Shown here: piece after piece, positions 43,046 through 55,400 of the stretch | Position numbering within the stretch: the stretch's first letter is position 1 | How the letters are laid out: each line of letters begins with the position of its first letter | DNA from: Peromyscus leucopus | Taxonomy: Eukaryota; Chordata; Mammalia; Rodentia; Cricetidae | NCBI RefSeq assembly: GCF_004664715.2 | Contig: NC_051082.1 | Location: 5,199,848 to 5,263,847 of the forward strand | Length of the DNA: 64,000 nucleotides | Direction of reading: 5' to 3' | Program-made: the position numbers and the translations under genes | The notes under the pieces: model-generated | What the model was told of the DNA's origin: nothing | Seen by the model: the letters and a program-made list of their open reading frames with translations, nothing else | Database searches by the model: none

Positions 43046-44469
43046 CATACAAAAAGCCAGCCCTCATGTTACAGTTTACAGACCCCAGCAGAGGCTGTGA
43101 GAGGCAGCCTAGAGGCTACAGGTCACTTCCGCCTGTTCAGTGGGCATGTCTGGATTGACTACCCACATTTCTAACTAGAAAAATGGCATAAAATGACCCA
43201 AATTTCTGGTATTTGGAAAAACCAAAACTTTAGCAACTTCAAGTCTGTTTCTCCACAGCAACAGGAGAGGAGGGAGAGGGAGAGGAGCCGCTGTCCTTGC
43301 AGGCCGGGCGGGGCTCCCCCGCTGCCCTCTGCCCTGCTGGACACATGGCTGCCTTCACAGCCATACACTGCCTGTGCTCTCAGGTCAGGGCCTGAGTTCC
43401 ACCCATACGAAACAGATGGGGTAAGCTGGGACAGATGGGCTGGGGCATGAAGAAAGAGCCTGAGGTAATGTGAACCCCAGTGCTGCTGTGGTCTGGGTGT
43501 CAACCTCCTCCCTTGCAGAGCCATGGGAGAGCGGCAGTCAGCTGGAGCATGCTGAGAACTACCTCATCTCTAAGTAGCAGCGAGGTGAAGGGAAGAAACC
43601 GAGGCCATGTCTTACCTGGGAAGAAACCCTTCCAGAGCAGGAGTCACGGGAAGCTGTGAGGGGTCACAGAATGAAGGGCACTGTGGTGTCCGCCCAGTGC
43701 AAGAGCCGTGGTTCTCTTTGCAGTAAGTTCTCAGTGAACGTCAGGCTGGGGGGAAGGTAGGTCCCTGACAGTGGGTGCTGCTCATGCTCTGAATGTGGCC
43801 CACTGGAACCCGATGTAGAGGGGGGATTCATAACTACTATTTGGACATTATGGAGACATCAGCTGATGGTAAAATCTTTATAGATAGAAAATCAAGATAA
43901 AAATATTAAATAACACACACTTAACATGATATAAAAGTTAGATATGGGTCATTTCCTTGTCTCTCCTAAGAGATGCGCTCTCTTTAGAAGAGGCAAGGAC
44001 CCTGCTCTCCACACGCGCCTGGAGATACCCCGAGCTCTGGGAGTCTACGGCAGGATGGACAATCTACTTATTGCACGATGCTTGGAAGGAACAGAAGTCA
44101 TTTTTTAAAAATCCAACTCTCTTAAGAAAAGGTTTTACTAAAAATATCAGTTATAGTTTCAGCCATGGGCAGAGAGTTGTAAGGGATGGAAGAGTTTTAG
44201 CAAACTCTGCACAGAGACTTGAAACACATCTGGTCATGATCTAAGCACCTGGTGACAGGAACACAACAGGAACGAAGCTGCAGACAGGCACAGGTAAGGC
44301 AACGGTAAGTTACAGTCAGAAGTCTGTTAGAAAACATGCAAAAATAATACTGAGTTTTCTTTTAAAAGTTTCAAATCATCATTAACGTTTCTATAAAAAT
44401 CTGAAGAGTTCAGGTCTACACCGAAGCCGGACTTCCAGAAGCCTAGAAAACAGGGCCGCGCCTCACAGC

Positions 44470-44682
44470 TCAGTTGTTGTTCTCTTTGGTGGTGATTGTG
44501 ACCAGCTGTTTGGCGGCCTTGGCGATGTCATAGGCACACTGGATGACCTGCTGTGTGACCAACTGCACATCTGTGGGCAAGCTTGCGTCTCCCGGGAGGG
44601 CCTTTCTGCACTCCGACTGGAGCCGGTAGGCACTGGACGTCAGTAACCGGAGGGAAGTCCTCACCGTGTCAGACTTGGGTTT
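44470..44682 (-). CDS. GIT2: GIT2 last coding exon (C-terminal helices and stop)
   Basis: Acceptor CTTCGTTTTAG; 70 codons from KPKSDTVRTSLRLLTSSAYR through TDVQLVTQQVIQCAYDIAKA to TKENNN, then TGA at 44472-44470. This completes the focal-adhesion-targeting type helical bundle that binds paxillin. Confidence 0.97.
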   Translation of the reverse strand, partial: KPKSDTVRTSLRLLTSSAYRLQSECRKALPGDASLPTDVQLVTQQVIQCAYDIAKAAKQLVTITTKENNN

Positions 44683-46455
44683 CTAAAACGAAGAGGACAG
44701 CGGTAGGCTGTGGGCTGCAGGGCAGACCCCGGCAGCAAGGAGGAAGCCCGCCCGAGAGCACTCGGAGTTGTGTTTTAAACGTTACCAGCTTCGCCAACAA
44801 GGGCCTAAGCAGTGAGGAAATGCTTACATTTCGGAAGAATTTTAGAAGTCTGTGCTGTTTTAAGGCATTTGGAGATGATCTTATAGGCAGCACATTCTAA
44901 ACTTTACTCTATTGCCTTGCCTTGCCACCTGACTTCCAGATCCACGTCTCACTAAATCTGATGTTTGTGCATAATAAAAACATCTTAAAGTCCTCTGAGG
45001 TGATGTGTTTAAAGCCATGTGCTACAATGTAAGAAAAAGGCTGTGGGTCACTGTACAGCTCCACAGCAGAGTGCCTAGTACACGCAGGGCCCTAGGTTTC
45101 ATCCCAGCACCCCGCTCCTCACCAAAGACAATCCATAAGGTCCGGAAGCAATGATGAGAAACTCATTCAAAGAGAGCTGGGAGGAAGTGACTTACTTTGG
45201 GGAACAAGGCTGCCATCTCAGTAACGGCGACATGGATTCTCTCCGAGCAGGGAATATAACTGTAAGACATTGAAGAGGCCGTTAAGAAGCAGCTCAAATG
45301 ATTCAGAGGTCAAGAGTGCTCAGCGGCCAGACAGGTTCCATTTCCACTTTGTTAATGCAGGGGCTGAGGCCGTGTGCACCCGAGAGCAGACACACAGCTA
45401 CAAAGCAGGTCCCCCTCTTTCAGGAACACACGTTCACCCTGTAACAGTCCCCAGGCCTCGAATTTGCACTATGTGCTCTGGGCCACAGAGATGAAGACAA
45501 CCACGCGCCTAGCCTGCTCCCTTATTTCTCCTATCTACCTTCCAGGTTTCCAGGAGGAGGAGCAATGGTCCCGTGCCAAGTTCCATGAAAGTGAAGAAGA
45601 AAGGACTGATAAAAAAAAAAAAAAAGTCCCTCCAATTCCACCAGTGCCTCCACCTCACCATGTGCTGCTTGGCCACAGAAGGAACACAGCTCCTTTCCTT
45701 CGGCTGCTCCGAGAGCAAGGAGATAACAGCTTCATATTGCCATCTGTAAAAAGCCTCTTTGCACGCAGGCATGGTGAGCTGACTCGTAATGAGAAAGGGG
45801 AGAACCGCCAGGCGGTGGAGGCGCACGCCTTTAATCCCAGCACTTGGGAGGCAGAGACAGGCGGATCTCTGTGAGTTCGAGGCCAGCCTGGGCTACAGAG
45901 TGAGTTCCAGGAAAGAAAGGTGCCAAAGCTACACTGAGAAACCCTATCTCGAAAAACCAAAAAAGAGAAAGGGAAGAACCAAGACCCCGGCTTTAAGCAG
46001 GAGTCTTATCTGAGGCACCCTGACAGAGCGCAGGGGATTCACTACAGCACACCTGTCAGGTCTGCAGCCTGGGGAGGGATGATGTGCTGCTCTAACACAA
46101 GCTGATGGGGACTGAGTGACAGTTCTGAATGCAACACTGCCACCAAGCCTTGGCTATGTGTGCAGGACTTCCTCGCTGCCTGGGAGGGACATGGGCACTG
46201 GTGAAGAATGTTGGTAGGCACTTTCTGCAGAGAAACACTGCCCGGACTGCTGTAGGTTTAGCCTGATGAAGGTGTTCCTAATCACCACAGACTCAAAGCC
46301 GCAAGCAAGTAACAATCTTTCCTTGTTTTTTTAAAACCATAAAACTGACTTCTGAGTAAAGACTATCAAAAGCCATCTCTATTTCTTATATTTTTGGTTG
46401 TGAGCCTAGCCTTTAACGGCTGAGCTATCCCTCCAGCCCTATTTCTAACTTTATA

Positions 46456-46499
<44 letters not shown>

Positions 46500-49400
46500 C
46501 GTGAGCGCGCACACACATGTACGTACACCCATGCCGAGGACAGAGACAGGACCAGGAGCACATGAAGCTGCAGCAGAGCCGGGCTGGGGGTGAAGGAAGC
46601 CCGCTGGACTCAGGCAACTAGAAGCGAGATGGAGGTGTGGAGGTGCAGACGGCCTAGGGAAACCTGAGTGACAGCCATGTGATGAGGACGCAGGCGGGGA
46701 GGAGGCGGTGGCGGCTGTCACTAGCCCAGCACCAGGTCCATGTGAAAGCTCAGAACACCAAGTCAGTAATAAAGAGGAAATTCCCTAGGCCAACTCTAGC
46801 TTTAAATCGGAAGCATAAGCCAATGATTTTGATAGCATTTTTCTGATCTTCAAGTGAAAGGAGAGCAAGTCATTAAAGGTGCTGATGAATTTCTACATAA
46901 AAAAATCCCCCTAAATTGAAGCAAAGAAGATATGGCAATCGTTGAAGCCGGAAGTCTCAGGGTACATATTTATCTGTATTTCTGACAGCCACCAGTGGTC
47001 AGTGTAAGCGCAGCTTGAAACACCAGCAGTGTTTCTAACTGTAAGGAATCACTCGTAGAGCACCCCGACAAACGGGGAGCACTCGGCAGTGGTTCTTGTG
47101 TGAGATCCCTCATCACTGTCAGGTGGTGTGGGGGAAGCTGCAGAGCACTCTGCTCTATGCAGGAAGGTGCAGTCTCCTCCTGCCACGTTACCATGGGCAC
47201 CTGTGTGTGTGCGTGTGTGTGCACGCAGGACGCCTCCTGTCTGGAAGCCTAGTCCCTGGTGGACTCTAGCAGCAGTGGTGGCCTTCGAGCTGTGAGGTGG
47301 TTTCCTCCCCTGGGCTATCCCCAGACACTGCAGCTTTATTTCTGGATGTATTTACTCTAGATGACTTTGTAATGTGATGAAAACACAAAACTCCACACTA
47401 ACATCCCCAGACTCGAGCCACACACGTGTTCACGTTCCCATCCACCCGGAAGTCAGAGCAGAACTCAAGCAGCCCTGCTGGCCTGGGTGCACACTCAGAG
47501 CACACCCACCCTGCTGGCCCGGGTACACACTCAGCACCCCCCCCCCGCCCCCCGCTGGCCCGGGTGCACACTCAGCACACCCACCCCGCTGGCCCGGGTG
47601 CACACTCAGAGCACACCCACCCCGCTGGCCGGGTGCACACTCAGCACACCTACCCCCTCCCCCCCCCCCCCCCGCTGGCCCGGGTGCACACTCAGAGCAC
47701 ACCCACCCCGCTGGCCCGGGTGCACACTCAGCACACCCACCCCACTGGCCCGGCTGCAGCTCGTACCTGTCGTGTGTGTTCTCCTGGGCCGCTCTGAGGA
47801 GCTCCTGGATGTTTTTGGTGATCTGCTCAGTCTTCCGGATGACATCTTCTGTGCTGGGGAGCGTGGGGCTGGGGACCAAGTGGGGCTCCGCTGTGTCGGG
47901 CAGTGAGCCGTCACCGGGCCACACCACACTCCTCTGCCGTCCTTTCCGGTTTGGCCTGTGGACAGTTAGGAAGGCTAAGCCCGAGGAGCGTGCACTGTTT
48001 CCGTGGTTCCCCTCTCCTGCCTAACAGGAGACCCACAGCCAGGCCTGCCTGTCACCGGCACTGCGGCCACACTCCGCCTTTCACTTTGTCCTGGCTGGAG
48101 TTAGGGCTGCTGGAGACAGGGCGAAGGAGAGAGACGGAGGAAAGTCAGGTGGGGAGGGCAAACAGCCACCCCAGGCTGCCGACTCCTTGAGAAACAGGAG
48201 GGTGCAGCAGGCTGGCACAGGGGCAAACGGACGGCACTGAGCTGGTGATGTGAGTGCAGAAGACAGACACAGACACAGACACCAGGAAACCCAAGCAGCT
48301 TCAGACCGTGACGGTCTGCAGAGCAAGGGGTGAAGGCGGCCCAGGCATCGTTGTCTGTGCTCACAACCCCACGGCCCCGCCCCACAGCCCTGCCCCATGG
48401 TCCCCGGCTCCCTCCTGCACATACACTGTGTCATCCGGCTCAGTGTCATAGGGAGTGTTGTCATAGTCGCTCTCCGGGGTGCTGTTCTGCTTCTCCAGCC
48501 TGGATGCCTACGAAAAGAGATGGGGCCCATTAGTTTTGAGCATCCCATCCTTCCTCAGTCCTCCCAGGGAGGCACGCCTGTCAGGCTAGGTTACCTTCAC
48601 ACCCAGAGCTCCCTTGGGACAGGAAGCGGCCCTTTAGTGGGAACGCAGTGAAGGTGAGTGAACACCGGGTCCACGTCTCCAGAACAGACACACGCATGAC
48701 AAGGGCACACACGCAAGCCTCTCCTTAGTTCTCAGTGGAGGGACCGAGACGCAGTTAGTAACAAACACAGCGGCATGTGTCTGAGTACACACCTTCAGAG
48801 CTGGAAGCTGACTGTACTCCACCTGGTTCAACACCAGAGGGCCAGAAGGACCGAGAGCTGGCTGCTCACCCTCAGGCAGAGTCTGCAGAGGAGCCAAGAG
48901 CCGGGCCTCAAGCCTTCTGCAGACCCCCCCATTACCACATGCTTGGGAAGTCTGGGACTGCTGCTAAGAACTGCCTTCAGGGGTGGTTTCCATGAGCCTC
49001 TTTAAGAAAGCCACAAGCTGCCTGTGACCCAAATGGGTTAGCCCAGGATGACTCTTAGTTCCACACTACTTGTTTCCCAAAATATTTACCCCTGAAGATG
49101 CAAAGATTCAGTCTAACTATGGAGGTTCAAAATGGGCTGAAGATTCAAAGTGGGAATGCCTAAAACATTGCAAGGGAAAGGCAGTGCTATTAGAGGCGGG
49201 GCCTCTCAGTGTGACAAGATGTGGCAAGGACCACATCCTCTGGAGGAGTCTGGTCTGGAGCGTGTGGAGAAACCATCTCTCGGCGTTCATCTTACTGTGT
49301 GTGACAACCCCTTATCTAGAAATGAGCATAAGTCGATGCAAAATCTACACCCATTACAGATTGATTGCCTGTTTCCAGCCACCCACGACGGGGACTTAAC

Positions 49401-52400
49401 TGGTGCGGTGGGAGAGTGTGGTGAAGGCTGCGGCTGTAAAGGCTTTGCTTAGACACAGGAGACGGGGCCGCCTCCTCCAGAACGGCTGCCAGAGGAAGCT
49501 GACTGAGGAAGTCTGCAGAAGGTCTGTGGTCTGGCCAGCTCCAAGGTGGGGCGCCTTCTCTGTCTGTCTGCCGAGTTCCTTCACATTTCCTCCTGGACTT
49601 CCTCTCCCCCTCTGAGAAGACACTAGGGCTGGCTAGTATCTACTACCGACTTTCTTACCCACTCCAACTCATCTGGTCAATGACCAGGTGTTGGCTTGGA
49701 ACCTCGTGAGAGTAAAACCACACCTCTCTAAGACCGTCCTTACCTCTTACTGGGAATGTCTGGCTAATCTTTTTTTTTTTTTAATTTCAAACAAATATGC
49801 ACACACACAAACACATGCGCGCACACACACACACACACACGCAGCTGGACAGTCCATTCAGAGCTGCTCCCGTGGGAGGAAAAGTCTAGAAGACAGGACT
49901 AATGTCCTCCGCACCTTCTATTTTGGATGTTGAGCAGAGCCCTGCTGTGTAGCCGGGTCTGTCCTAAAATTGTAATCCTCCTGTCTCCTGCAATCCCATG
50001 TCTCTACAGCAGATGATTCTGCTTCCCCTGATGTCAAGACGACAGTCAGCAATGGAATACCTTACCCACAGTGATCAGAAGTGCCAAGCTCTGTGTAGAC
50101 CTCTGAAGAGTGAGCCACACCCCCGCTCAGTGCTCAGAGCTCAGGGAGCGCTCCTCCAGTGCAGAGGACAACCACCCGGGGTCAGTTACTTACGCACTAA
50201 GTCCTCCTCCTCCGTCGTCAAAAAAGCATACAGGATTTCAATGTAGCCAGCATTTAAGTTTATGAAAATTACTGTGAACATGCAGAGCCAGGGCTGTTAA
50301 GTGCTGCTCTCAAAGCTGTTAATAGAAAAGTTACCTTATAGCTGCTGTTTCTCCAGCTCTTTAACAACTTGCCGTTTCCTCTGCACAGACAGACCACAGA
50401 AACCTAACCTACGACAAAGCTGCAGGAGCTCGGATGAGCCTGAATGACTTCACCCATCACTGCACAAAACCATTCAGCAACAGGTCTTTTTCAAGGCTAC
50501 AAAAACGCCATACATTTTAAAAACTACAAAATTTTATGGTGGGTAAGGAGGGCCTACTTGACTCTCATTAACAAAATTATGAACAAAATGGGGGATTTCC
50601 TTATTATTTTGCTGTTCTCTAGCTGGATTGGAACAAATCACTAAGTAGGCCGTCAGGACTCCTCAGAAGACTGCAAGTACCAAACAGCAAGACTTCTTTG
50701 GACGTCACCACTTCAAAAGGAAACTCAGACCTGGCTAGCCACGTGACCCTGGCAGCGGATGGGGTCCCTGCCACTCTGAGGGGTGGAGGGGACCCACCAA
50801 GCCTTGCTGGGGGAGGTACTCTCTTGCCCCCAGTTCCATCCCTCTTCTCACCCTTGCTCCAGACAGACTGAGCTAGAACTGAAGGGCAGGTCTCCACCAC
50901 TTGGGCTCTACCCACAGCCTTCCTCAGAGGAAGTCATCATGCTCTCTGTATATATGAAAGCATTCTTTCTACATGGCGGTCCTTTGGGAACAGGGACCAT
51001 AACACTTAACTCCTTTGCGTCCTTTAGCTGCCTTTCTTTCTTCTTCTTCTTCTTCTTCTTCTTTTTTTTTTTTTTCCCGAGACAGGGTTTCTCTGTGTAG
51101 CTTTGCGCCTTTCCTGGATCTCACTCTGTAGACCAGGCTGGCCTTGAACTCACAAAGATCTGCCTGCCTCTGCCTCCCGAGTGCTGGGATTAAAGGCAGG
51201 CGCCACCACTGCCCGGCTAGCTGCCATCCTTAAAGGTAGGTGTTGGGGAGGTGACCCCCTAGAGGGGTTTGATCATGTACTACTCTTCAGAGGGCGAGGC
51301 ACACACCAGCACAAGGGTCTGGCCAATCAGTACAAGCAGACAGTTTAAGCCTATGGCCACCTCACCCCTCACACGCGACAGCAGCACTGAGGGCTGGGTT
51401 TGTCAGACATGACGGTGCCAGCACAGAGTAAGTCAGGACACTTTCGTGCCAACCCAAACACAACACTTTAAATAACTGCAGCTCCAAAAACCTAGACAGA
51501 TTTGCCCTGTTATAGTTAACCAGCAGCCAGTTAAATGTTCTGTTTAAAAAGATAGTATGCTGAGAGTGAGCGCTGCAGGCTGATTCGTGACCTTGGTTAG
51601 ACAGGTGAGAGGAGCGATGTGGAGGCTGAATTGCTAGGACAGATGTGCATGTGGCTGCTGCTGTGAGAAACCAGGAGCAAAGTGCCGCCGCCATTTCATG
51701 CAGGACAGAGGGCAGTTAGCAAGGGGCAGGGACAGGAGGACCAGGGCCCAAGCACAAAGCGCCCAGGAGCACTGCCCCTCCTCCAGGGCAGACCATTCAG
51801 AGTGTACTTAACCCTTCGGGCGCTTTCGTCCCTGGACCAGGAAAGTGTGGAGGGGAAGGAAGGCAGAGACGAAGAGGAGGTCACAAGTGCACTCCTCCCG
51901 ATCTGGAAGTGGAGAGAGAAACAAGCTTGGGAAAATACAAAATAAACCAACGGCCCCCTCCCACCCTGCGGCTCATCACACAATAGTCCCATGAGCTCAG
52001 TGACAGCTGGGACAGCTCCTGAGAGGCTTGGTGCCTGCTGGAAACCACTCTCCACGCAAGAGGCCACTTCTGCTGGAGGGAAAAGACAGCACAGCCATCA
52101 GAGCTATGCTCGGCGTATGGTCAAAACCGGCAGCGCCTGCTGTTAATGCACAGCCTGCGATGAATGACGCGTGCTCTCCAATCAAGAGGGGCAATGAGAC
52201 CTAAGTGCTGTGGGTGACGAAACTGGTGCACCCCAGCACGCCAGTCTTCAGTCCTGCAGACACAGGACAACACGACAGCCGTACACCCTGACGTCCTCCA
52301 AAATCAAGTACGCTTGTAATTACCAAGGTGGGCTTTCCTAAGTTCTGTTTTCGGTTATATGAAAATTAGATTCTTTTTCACTTAGTTCAAAGACAAATAT

Positions 52401-55400
52401 ATTGTCTTCAAGCATTAAACCAAATAAACAGAAGTTGAGAAATGGACTCCTGGTTACATACAATACTACAGCTTTACCACTCTAAAGCTGACAAAATTAA
52501 AATCAGTTTATTACATTTTTTTTTTCTTCTCGTATTTCAAGACAGGGTTTCCCTGTGTAATTGTCCTGGATCTCGCTCTGTAGCCCAGGCTGGCCTCGAA
52601 CTCACAGAGATCCTCCTGGCTCTGCCTCCTGAGTGCTGGAATTGAAGGTGTGCGCCACCACCACCTGTCTAGTTTATTAGATTTTTATCATTTACTTTGC
52701 ATTACCCTAAGGATTTTTTTTGAAACTCTATTTTCCAAGAAATAATTTTGACACTCAGAACAACTATGACACTCTGAAGGCAGTGTATGCTCATGGCATT
52801 CTGTGAAAACAGACAACTTCATAATAAACCAATCCAGAAGAAAGAGCATTTTAATGTCTGAAAACAAAACTTGCATACCAATTTGTGAGTCACTGCAAAG
52901 ATCGTGAGAACCTGTCACAGAGCAGTCTTCAGAACTGACACTTGTGGGGTAGATGCAGTTTCTATTATTTACATCTTTTTTTATTTTTTTTGAAGATAAG
53001 CTCTCCTCATATAGTCCAGGCTATCCCCCTGCTTCAGCTTCCCGAGTGCTGCTTTCCTTGCTGCTTAGACTGCACCTTTATGAAATGACCGAGCCATGCT
53101 AATAGCTGTGCTGAGGTCAGTGAACAGGGCGCTGAAGCCCAGAGTCTCAGCCCATGGATCATCTTTGATCCTAAGTGCTACAGTTCATAGAGGGGCCTGC
53201 CTCTGCCTACCCTGCTGGGTTCCTAAAGATCATCTTAGGCAGGAGTGTTCTGCTGGCATGGCTGTGTGGCACGTGCATGCAGTGTGCCCTTGGAGGCCAG
53301 AAGAGGGAGTCAAATCCCCTGAACAGGGAGTTGCAGACAGTTGTGAGCTGCCATGTGGGTGCTGGGAAATGAACCCAGGTCCTCTGCAAGAGCAGCCAGT
53401 GCTCTAACCATTGAGCCATGCCTCCAGCCCCAATCTCTGCCTATTTTGAAGACAAAGACATTTCGGCTGGGGACCTTTACAATTGGCTTTTGTTTGTGGA
53501 ATCAGGAAGGATGCTTTACATAAAAATTGTCAACAGAGGCTGTCTGGGAAACACACCACAGAAAGAGAGGAACTGAAGGGGCGGGGCTGAGCAAGAGCCA
53601 GAATGCCCAACCCAGCCCAAACATTTCAGCCCACAAGCCTGTGCGCACGCCCATGGCACATTGGGAGCACTTGTAGTCATGTCCACTCAGCAAACCCACG
53701 GCACTTCTCAGAGCCCAGAGATCACATGGTCAGAAGAGAAGCACGCAGTCAGAGCACACAGTAGGGACAGACACACCACGGGGCTACTTACATGAGCAGG
53801 GAAGGGTTGAAGTCTCGTCCTGCTCTCCTCAGGGCGGTTCGCTTCCCCCAGTGGGAGGTATGGTTTCTGACCTGATCCAGTCTCATACATGGACATGGGC
53901 CTACTGCCCCGGGCCGATGGCCGGCGCTTTAAGGACGGGTGGCTGGAAGTGTCTGGGTACTCAGGGCCAGTCTGCACCTGACAGGCATTGGTTGTGGCCT
54001 GCTTCCTGAGGCTTGAATTCTCACTCTGGAGTGTCTGAAGCTGAAAGAAATGTCAGGCAGTGGGCCTGTGTTTTCGCACAGTGAGCAGACAAAGCAAACA
54101 TCAAATACATGAGCACAAGGCCGGCCTCAGGCGAACAGTAAAGCTAGCTGGGCTGCAAGTGGAAGCCCTAACTCTCCCTCTGGAGTGACCCACTTTTCTA
54201 TCACACAGGCTCACGGAAACTCAAGTCTAACCACCTAAAAAGTTGTCTTGGGGTGGGGCCAGAAACATCTGCAGACAAGCTGTTTCAAGGACGAAGTTCA
54301 GAGCGTTAACTCGATTCTTTTTCTGTGACCCCTGAGCATTTGCAGATGGGAGAAGTGACGGCAGACACCACGGAAGCAGGACAGAGAAACCATAGCTGCT
54401 GTGCGAAGCAGGAAACAGAGTGAGGTTCAGTTCAGGAAAAACCCCAGCGCCTACTGCTTTCTAAAGACCCAACAAGAAAAACTGGGATAAAAACTTGTAT
54501 TGCACCGCACTCTTGATATTCCAAGCACTTTCAAGCATGTCTTTCAAAGAGTATGAGGGAACCAAACCATGGTGAGTTCGCTATATTCCCTTATCACAGA
54601 AAACTGACAACCTATTGGACTACATTAGCATCTTCACATGAAGGCATTCCACGGGGCACATGTGCTTCTCCTGGTGACCAGTGCTCTGCCAGGGCTGGTG
54701 CATCCAGCCTTCCTGTCATTGGCCCTGTCACTCAAAAGCCATGCCGCCAGTGATGATGTGGCTCTAAAGGAGCTAGCCTGCCTGGTGGCACCTGGCTTTG
54801 GTCAGACACTGACATCTGGAGGCCCCGAGTAATCTCCATGTTCACATCTAGGCTGCTTCAAGGTGAAGAGAGCAGCAAGGAATTGTGGGGCTGGCGACTT
54901 TAACCGTATCCATGCTTTCTGGTGCTTCCCTTCTGTATGGCAACTTCCCGACACTGTCTCAACTGCCTCCTCTTTGACAGAATGGACCTCTGACCAAACT
55001 GCCCTCCATCGACAAGGTTTAAGTCCATAAGCAACTGTGTCTGCCCCAGGAGAGCCTTACTTTCCAATAGCAAGCTCATGCAGTATTAGGAGTTAACTTT
55101 CAATTTTTATTTAGAAAGCACACATCTGTGCAAAATACACCAATAGTGGCCGGCCCTCTTCATTAATTAGCATCGTTTCCAAGCAACTGTTAAATGTAAA
55201 AGGTCAGACATAAATCACACTACTTTGCCAATTCTATTAAAAACTGTATCTAGCTGAAATAAAATCGATACATACTTTGCTATATAAACAAGCCCAGGTC
55301 TTTGTATCAGAAGAGCCACACTTCCACAGAAGCATGGCTTCCTTGCCTATCTCTGCAACCTCTTCTTCAACCAGAGCCTCCAGCAATCCTTGCATTCCAG

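Larger units (their letters stand above)
41650..44469 (-). other. GIT2: Probable GIT2 3' UTR
   Basis: The region runs from the stop codon to the canonical poly(A) signal. The first 600 bases are AT-rich, with TAAAAATATTAAATAACACA on the plus strand. A sense B1 (42903-43045) has inserted in it. The extent is inferred from the signal only; GIT2 mRNAs in other mammals have long 3' UTRs. Confidence 0.55.

Noticed and set aside
46425..46721. 98-codon minus-strand open frame ending in a Thr/His run
   Set aside because: Half of it is the CA microsatellite in a GIT2 intron; nothing links it to GIT2 splicing.
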